Source of the DNA: an uncultured bacterium
GTDB lineage: Bacteria > Verrucomicrobiota > Kiritimatiellia > CAIKKV01 > CAIYGI01
NCBI GenBank assembly: GCA_903925685.1
Contig: CAIYGI010000096.1
Location: forward strand, 1 to 51,703
Direction: 5' to 3'
Length of the DNA stretch: 51,703 bases
Position numbers and translations under genes: made by a program. Under the pieces are notes generated by a model. It worked only from the letters and a program-made list of their open reading frames with translations, made no database searches and was not told where the DNA came from. This document shows positions 46,214 through 51,703 of this stretch, piece by piece (within the stretch, counting starts at the first letter, position 1; the number at the start of each line of letters is the position of its first letter).

Positions 46214-46665
46214 TCCCGCTTCCTCCTTCTGGGGTGCAACGCCCCCCGAATCCGTTTGGACGGAGAATCTCCCGCACTTCCGTCCCGCCAGCTCCCTATA
46301 TGCCGCTGGTCACTGCATCGGAATTCTACCACCGACATGCGGATTTTTACAAACCGTGTCGCCGAATATGCCCGAAGTTCTCCGATTAGACTCTGGAAGT
46401 AAGGGTGGTCCTGCGCGCCGTCAATTTCGTTCACCAGGTTGCTTAAACTGGCTGCCGGATCAACGGCGGGAATCGTGGCGTAGAACTGGGGATCGAATAG
46501 GACATCTGCCCGGCGTTGGGCTTGGCGAACCTGTTTGACCGTGGCCCGAAGACGCGCGAGCGTGACGTCTTTGGGACTGAAGATGACGCCGTCAATCAGA
46601 CCTTGGGTGAGACCGTCGGCCGTCTTCTGGCCGTCGCCATAACCACTTTGCGCGTAGAGTTTCAT
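46210..46665 (-). CDS. Uncharacterised defence-island protein, probably C-terminally truncated
   Basis: The first 105 or so residues look like a conserved soluble domain (KLYAQSGYGDGQKTADGLTQ, IDGVIFSPKDVTLARL, ADVLFDPQFYATIPAV), while the remaining 45 are basic and low-complexity in character. This suggests that the original frame was lost at about residue 105. ATG 46665 has GGAGGGG upstream and overlaps the stop of a kinase fragment by 4 nt, so kinase and this protein were once a coupled pair. Function unknown. Confidence 0.45.
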   Translation of the reverse strand: MKLYAQSGYGDGQKTADGLTQGLIDGVIFSPKDVTLARLRATVKQVRQAQRRADVLFDPQFYATIPAVDPAASLSNLVNEIDGAQDHPYFQSLIGELRAYSATRFVKIRMSVVEFRCSDQRHIGSWRDGSAGDSPSKRIRGALHPRRRKRE

Positions 46666-46986
46666 CGCTTCCCCTCCATGGCTGCGATCAACGCCGCCAG
46701 ATCGGACGGGCGGAGTTGCGGCTTCTTTTTGAGCATCTGGTCAATCAGCTCGCAAAACCCTTCGCTGAAGTCGGGGCGTTCGGTTCTGAAGCGGCGCGGG
46801 GGTTGATGCAGAGCCCGCGAGATGGTCTAAATGAGATCGTCCTGGGTCTTGGCCAGGGGATGAATTTGCGCACTGTATTCGAACACCGTGAGCGCCGCCG
46901 TGTAAAGATCGCTCCGGAAGTCCAGGCTGCGGCGGAAGTCGGGTCTCGCCATTTCCGGGGCCAGATAACGAGGGGTAGAAGCAGTT
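46662..46986 (-). pseudogene. C-terminal half of a Ser/Thr protein kinase, with an in-frame stop
   Basis: Reading the minus strand from about 46986, the frame gives TASTPRYLAPEMARPDF (activation segment and APE motif), then SLDFRSDLYTAALTVFEY, DDLI, a TAG stop at about 46829, then TISRALHQPPRRF and FCELIDQMLKKKPQLRPSDL, as in the C-lobe of Hanks-type kinases. The TAG sits where a CAG (Gln) would fit. The N-lobe and catalytic loop are missing, replaced by a fragment of another gene. It ends at CGATGA, overlapping the next start. Confidence 0.65.
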
Positions 46987-47305
46987 TGGTTTGATGGAGT
47001 TGCACACTGGGGGCACCCGCTTCTTCAATCACTTTAAGCAGGTAGCGCCTTCCCCAGACGTAGTGGCTTTCGCGATCCAAGTATTCGCGCTGACTTTCCC
47101 GCTCCTGTGCCCAGAGTTTCTTCTGCTGTTGCCTGATCCATCCGAGTTTGGAGATCGCGAATAGGCTGATCGTTTCGAAATTCATCCGCAGTGGAGCCGA
47201 AATGCGCACCTTGCCGTTCGGCGGATAGACGCTAAGATGCACATTCTTGATGTCCCTTAGAACAACATCCAGAACGATCCCCCCGATTTCGATCTGCGCT
47301 GGCAT
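46986..47305 (-). pseudogene. N-terminal half of a YgjP-type (DUF45/M48-like) metallohydrolase
   Basis: The fragment encodes MPAQIEIGGIVLDVVL, HLSVYPPNGKVRISAPLRMN, FAISKLGWIRQQQKKL and YVWGRRYLLKV, the N-terminal part of the metal-dependent hydrolase that commonly follows hsdR in this type of locus. The HExxH half is absent: homology stops near 46986, where kinase sequence begins in another frame. ATG 47305 overlaps the hsdR stop (TGATG). Confidence 0.7.
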
Positions 47306-50017
47306 CAATATTCTTTCTGCGCTTTGATGATGAGGAAGATGCGCTCGACTTCCTGAACGTCGTCGTGCAGTAGCGGCAGCAAGGCGCGTTTGATCTCTTT
47401 TTCTTTGGTGATTGTCCCGCGCCAGTCGTCTGGTCGTACGCGTCGCACCGCGGCGTCAATCTTCACAGCCAATTCCAATGGCAGGTCAGGAATAACCCCC
47501 ATGTAAGACGTGGGCCCTTCAGATGGGCGGAATCCTTTTTTGGCAGCGATGTCCTGTTGGAGGTTGTTGTAAATGGCCCGCAAGGCTGGGCTCTTCTTAA
47601 GCGGTTCCGGCGTGTCATCCACCAGTCCGGTCTGCACCTTTTTCGCCAGTTCGGCGACCCGTTTTAGATACTCCGCGTATTTAATCCGCTTCGCTTGCAG
47701 GTCCGCGAGGATCTCGTCCAAGAGAACCGACATCTTATCGTAGAATGCCGGGTCGTTGAGGTGCTCCTTGATGATCTTGCTGCGGACATTATTCGCGATC
47801 GTCTCGGCAACGGCGTTCTTGTTACCCCTGATCCCGCCGGGCAGGCTGTTGATGGCGGCGGCGATGCCGCTTTTCACAATCAGCTCCAACAGTCCCATGT
47901 TGTCGAAGTCTGAAATCTTTCTGGGTTCATCGGCTTGAATGTAGGTGTCTATCAGATGCCGCATGTCGGCCTCGTAGGCTTTGAGGTCCAGGGTCTCGCC
48001 GCTCGCCTTGCGAATGATCTCGCGCAGGTTCAGATAGCGATCGAGGTCCCGTTTGATACGGGCGATCTCGGCAACACTGTACTTGGCGGCGGCCAGGTCA
48101 TCGGCGATGTTGGCGTAGGCACGCACCAGCGCGACCGTCGCCTTGTAAAGCGCCTCGCGCTGGGGGGCATGGTCGGCCAACGCCGTATCAATTTCCGTAT
48201 TGCCGCAGAAGTAGTGTATGTGCTCCAACTCGCCCTTCGGCGGTTTCACCGGCTCGCACAGCAGAGCGACGGCTTCCAGCGCGTTGTCCAGTCGCTCGCG
48301 GCCCTTGGTCAAGCGATCTTGCAGCATAATTTCGGGGTCAGCCCCACCCGCGCTGTTCCAACTCGGAGGTGTAAACCGCAATCGCGTTCTCCACCTTCGG
48401 AAGAAGGTCCTTGTAGTCCACGATGTAGCCGAAATCCTTGTCGTCACCGTCAAGCCGGTTTGGCCGGCAGATCGCCTGAAAAAGGCCGTGATCCTGCATG
48501 GACTTGTCGATGTATAGGTAAGTGCAGTGCGGCGCATCGAAGCCGGTGAGCAATTTGTCCACAACCACCAGCAACTTCATGTTGGCCGGTTGCTTTTTGA
48601 ACAAATCCTTTGCCTGATCCTCGTAAGTTTCGGTCTTGGACTTGCCGGATTGCGCTTCCACGTCCTGCAACAGCGCGGTGTATGTGTTGAAGAGGAACTG
48701 TTTGGCGGTCTCGGTATTGGCGCCAGTCTCCTCCCGTGTCACGTCCTGGACCTGCGGGTTGTAGGAAGTCACGACCGCGCACTTGCCCTTGAAAACGGTC
48801 TTCTGGAACATTTCGAAGTATTTGCACGCCTCGTAGATGCTGGATGCCACCAGGATGGCGTTGCCACGTTGGCTGGAAAGGCGCGGTTTCACGGCAAAGT
48901 CGAAGACGATGTCCTGTACGACGCGCTCCATGCGTGAACGGGAACTGAGTACGTTCTGCATCGTACCCCACTGTTCACGCAGGGCGGCCTTCTGCCACTC
49001 GTTCAGGCCCTTGGTTTTGGCTTCAAACCACGTATCAATCTTGTCTTCCGAGCCGAGTCTTTGTTCAATGTCACGCGCTTCATAGATCAAGTCGAGAATT
49101 ATTCCATCTTCCACGCCTTCATTGAATTTGTAGGTGTGGATGTAGCCGCCGAAAACTTCAAAGCTGGTTTCTTTGTCCGTTTTGAGTAGTGGCGTGCCGG
49201 TGAAGCCGATGAAGACCGCATTCTTCAGGATGGCCTTCATGGTCTTGCGGAGTTTGCCGCTTTCGGTGCGGTGGCACTCGTCCACGAAGACGAACAACTC
49301 GCCCACGGTCTGGCAGGGTTGCGCCTCCAGTTCCTTGATAAAGGCGTCGAAATCGTCCACGCCATGCCGCCCGAACTTGTGTACCAGCGAGCAAAGCAGG
49401 CGCGGCGTGGCCTGACCGAGTTGTGTCAGCAGGTCGTGCCCACTGTTGGTGCGGGTGATGGCCTCCCCGGCTTCGGTGAAAACGGCCTCGATCTGCTTGT
49501 CCAGTTCGTCGCGGTCGGTCACGATCACCACGCGGGCCTTGGAGTTGTTCTCTAAAATCCACTTGGCCAGCATCACCATTACGATGCTTTTGCCACTGCC
49601 CTGCGTGTTCCAGATGATACCGCCCTTGTAGGCATTCACATGTTGTTGTGCGGCCTTGATGCAAAAATACTGGTGGACGCGGGGCAGTTTCTTGATACCG
49701 CCGTCGAAGAGCACAAAGTCCTGCATCAGTTCGATGATCCGATCCTTGGCGCAGATCTTGAGCAGGTACTTGTCCAGTTTGAAGCGGCTGTTGTCGGCTT
49801 CGTCTTCCTTCCACTTGAGGAAGTACTTCTCCTCTGTGCCGATGGCTCCGTATTGCAGGCCCTCGGAGTCGTTGCCCGCAAAGACGAGTTGCACGGTGCT
49901 ATTGCTGTTGTCCGGGCGGTCGGTCCAATCGCCGATGTAGCGATAGCCGAGTTCGTCGCGGAACAGGGCAAGCAGCCGGTTCTGCGTGGCGCGTTCTGGT
50001 TGGCCGATGGGGCTCAT
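47305..50017 (-). pseudogene. hsdR: Type I restriction enzyme HsdR: nuclease domain deleted and frameshifted
   Basis: ATG 50017 (GGAGGAATT upstream) opens MSPIGQPERATQNRLLALF. After DWTDRPDNSN the protein jumps to STVQLVFAGNDSEGL. From knowledge of the family, about 150 residues with the PD-(D/E)xK nuclease are missing at this in-frame join. The motor remains: NTQGSGKSIVM, VDECHRTESGK, FIGFTGTPL and GFDAPHCTYLYIDKSM. At about 48340-48350 the frame is lost (SELEQRGWG, stop) and continues in another frame as GGADPEIMLQDRLTKGRERL to the normal end at 47305; a 2-nt loss would explain it. The result cannot cleave DNA and may not translocate. Confidence 0.8.
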
Positions 50018-51368
50018 TTCAATTCCTCCCAATGGCCGCCTTTAGCGGGGCCGATGCGTTTCAGCATTCCCTTGGTCTTCATGCGTTTGAGGGATTTTTC
50101 AATGGCGGTGGTGCTGATCGCCAACTGCCGGCCAAGTTCGGTGATGCTGATCGTCGGCTTCGCTTTGATGAGTCGGAGGATCCGGGACTGGGGAGTATCA
50201 CCCAACCCATCACCCAACCCATCACCCAACCCATCATCGGACTTTCCCTCAGAACTGTCGGATGAAACGTCCGGGAACAGAAACTCGATCCAGAGGCCGT
50301 TACTGTCGCAATTAAAGAGTGGAGCCGGGTAGCCTTGTTCGAGACAGGTGTTGCGGATCAGGTCGATGCCGCGTCCCCAGGATTCGATCTTGCCTGCACG
50401 GAAAAAGGCGTTGGCAATGTCAGGGTTGGCTGGCTGCGATGCGTGTTTTGCGAGCAGCCGGTCCAGTGACCAGTCGGGCGGCAGTTGGCCGGGATTCCAC
50501 ATCATCAGTTTGTTGTCATAAACGCTGATTTGGATCGGGATTGCTGAGGCATAATCCTTGTGGACGATGGCGTTGATCAGGGCTTCGCGCAGTGCCGCTT
50601 CTGGAACGGGGAAGCGTTCAAAACGCTGCGTGCCGCGGTAGGAGATGCCGGCGCGGAGGTATTTGGTCAGAAGAAGGTCCAGCGCCTTATCCGCCTGGGT
50701 AAACAGGCCGCCTTGGATCACATCGTGGTAAAGCAGGTCGGAATCGGTGCGGAAAAAGCCGATTTGATACAGGCCCCGGTGGTGAATTTCTCGGGGTCGG
50801 AGTGGAAGAGAAGCGTGGCCGCCCGTTTGAGGTAGCGGTTCTCTTTGAGGTGCAGTTTCTCAATGAGTTGAGCGTCACTCTCCGCCAAAAGTTCGGCACT
50901 GAGGCGACCGCTCTGGGCCGCCAACTTGCGGAATTCCTTGATCGCCTGTGGATCGAGGTCATCCAAGCCGACGTAGGGAATGGGCACGGCGTCCCAGTGC
51001 TTCCCCTGTTTTCGCAGGAGGAACTTATCAAGTGCCGCTCCCTTCAACTCCTGCTTCGTGCTGCCACTGCGGTAGTGGTATTCGCCTTTGTAACTCACCG
51101 GGTAGGGGTATGGATCCACCACAATCTCCAGATACTCTTTCCCGGCTTCTTCACGAAGGTTAACCTGCACCATGATGCCGAGGATGTCCCGCGCCTTGTT
51201 GGGGATGTCTTCCAGCAACTTCGCCGCGTTCGGCAGCCCCGTGACCACACCCTTGTCATTCCTGCCGATGACCAGCACCCCGCCCTCCGCGTTCGCAAAG
51301 CCGCAAATCCAGCGCAGATACTCGTCCCGCCAGGACTGCTTCCACTCGATGTGCTGGGCTTCTTTCAT
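50014..51368 (-). pseudogene. AlbA_2 (Schlafen AAA_4) domain gene split by a one-base frameshift
   Basis: The first part (51368 to 50718) has the AlbA_2 ATP-binding domain: WRDEYLRWICGFANAEGGVLVIG, then a beta region ending FTTGACIK before an out-of-frame stop. The second frame restores IGFFRTDSDLLYHD and continues RGTQRFERFPVPEAALREALINA, FFRAGKIESWGRGI and a winged-helix C-terminus (TISITELGRQLAISTTAIE). Loss of one A from an AAAA run at about 50759 explains the break; a sequencing error is possible. The gene overlaps the hsdS stop and the hsdR start by 4 nt each. Such proteins often sit between hsdS and hsdR. Confidence 0.75.
50197..50236. repeat. Tandem 12-bp coding repeat
   Basis: Three copies of ATCACCCAACCC plus a partial unit encode a GLGD repeat in the linker before the winged helix of the AlbA_2 protein. 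Because 12 is a multiple of 3, unit changes keep frame; similar GDGLGD linkers are common in this family. Confidence 0.85.
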
Positions 51369-51565
51369 ACGAGGTGGACCCTCCCGCTCAACAATTCCTG
51401 CATCATACCATGCTTGAGGGCGCGGGTTTTGTCGCGGCGTTGGGTGAACGCCGCCAGTTCCGTGTCCATGTCCGACAGCACCTCGGCGATGGCGATTTGT
51501 TCGGGGAGGGGTGGAAGCGTGACGGGAATGGCGTCGGCAATGCGCTGATTTATGTTCGTCAGTGG
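51365..51565 (-). pseudogene. hsdS: C-terminal remnant of the specificity subunit HsdS
   Basis: The frame gives LTNINQRIADAIPVTLPPLPEQIAIAEVLSDMD-type sequence (NINQRIADAIP, LPPLPEQIAIAEVLSD), then RRDKTRALKHGMMQELLSGRVHLV. This matches the second conserved helical spacer and end of HsdS. Upstream of about 51565 the match stops and an unrelated frame with a stop appears, so both target-recognition domains are missing. Its stop overlaps the AlbA_2 gene start. The AT-rich tract at 51643-51661 may mark an insertion or deletion border. I see no supported gene in 51566-51703. Confidence 0.65.
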
Positions 51566-51703
51566 TAACTGCTCAGGTAGGCATCACTCAATGCCGCCTG
51601 CATGACGGATGGTTTACGCCCTTCCCGCGAGGGCTGCAAGGCTAAAAATAAAATTATTTTTTGCTGGACTCGGACGGCGGGATGCCGTAATCTGTAATCC
51701 ATG

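Noticed and set aside
50197-50236. 12-bp repeats as part of the heptamer system
   Set aside because: Period 12, in frame and coding for a common GLGD linker; unrelated to the 7-bp arrays.
51566-51703. Insertion-sequence end at the right edge (AT-rich palindrome near 51643-51661)
   Set aside because: No transposase or terminal repeat can be seen before the window ends, so it is only noted as a possible border of the hsdS deletion.

Overview
The window is GC-rich (AT-rich only in short intergenic stretches) and gene-dense, and looks like a chromosomal contig of a PVC-superphylum bacterium, most likely Verrucomicrobiota/Kiritimatiellota/Lentisphaerota. This is an inference from gene content: LL-diaminopimelate aminotransferase (DapL), DUF6600 and DUF2950 secreted proteins, two-cysteine-pair zinc-ribbon membrane proteins, a long WASSDP-type helical solenoid, an FHA domain fused to the Tad ATPase, and secreted proteins ending in an FYRI-type tail. 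There are no rRNA or tRNA genes and no CRISPR array.

Layout. (1) 190-8846, plus strand: a Tad/Flp pilus locus with two Flp-like prepilins, three TadE/TadG-like pseudopilins, CpaB, FHA-CpaF/TadA, TadB and TadC. Most later genes overlap by 4 nt. Secretin, TadZ and prepilin peptidase genes are not here. (2) 9006-9664: a Phd/VapB-PIN toxin-antitoxin pair. (3) 9734-17286: prenyltransferase-fold protein, M50 protease, two TPR envelope proteins, then a NusG paralogue overlapping nspC. (4) 17352-24285: dapL, comM, a 20-repeat solenoid protein and an orphan solute-binding protein. (5) 24443-35982, minus strand: an FHA / glycosyltransferase / TolC-like / MacA-like operon whose apparent MacB partner lies beyond a 4.6 kb accessory island (26.6-31.0 kb). 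(6) 36126-45828: a cysteine desulfurase overlapping an adenylate-forming ligase, DUF6600 and DUF2950 proteins, a His-tailed DMT exporter, a zinc ribbon and a BspA-like leucine-rich-repeat protein. (7) 45869-51565, minus strand: an eroding type I restriction island.

Two features cut across these regions. First, at least eleven loci carry degenerate arrays of 7-bp units of differing sequence families. Many are followed by the reverse complement of the same family, giving large hairpins. They sit in intergenic gaps, but three also supply the N-terminal codons of genes. Second, three REP/BIME-like double hairpins lie inside coding sequence. Two of these are 88-bp homologues (86% identical) with a compensatory stem change, located in linker regions of CpaF and the MacB-like transporter.

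The accessory regions show consistent decay of toxic or nucleolytic genes. The HEPN toxin beside the MNT antitoxin appears to have lost its core by in-frame deletion. HsdR appears to have lost its nuclease domain in frame and also carries a downstream frameshift. An AlbA_2 gene is frameshifted by one base. A YgjP-type metallohydrolase and a protein kinase are truncated and joined head to tail. A nuclease gene and an RHH antitoxin are also truncated.
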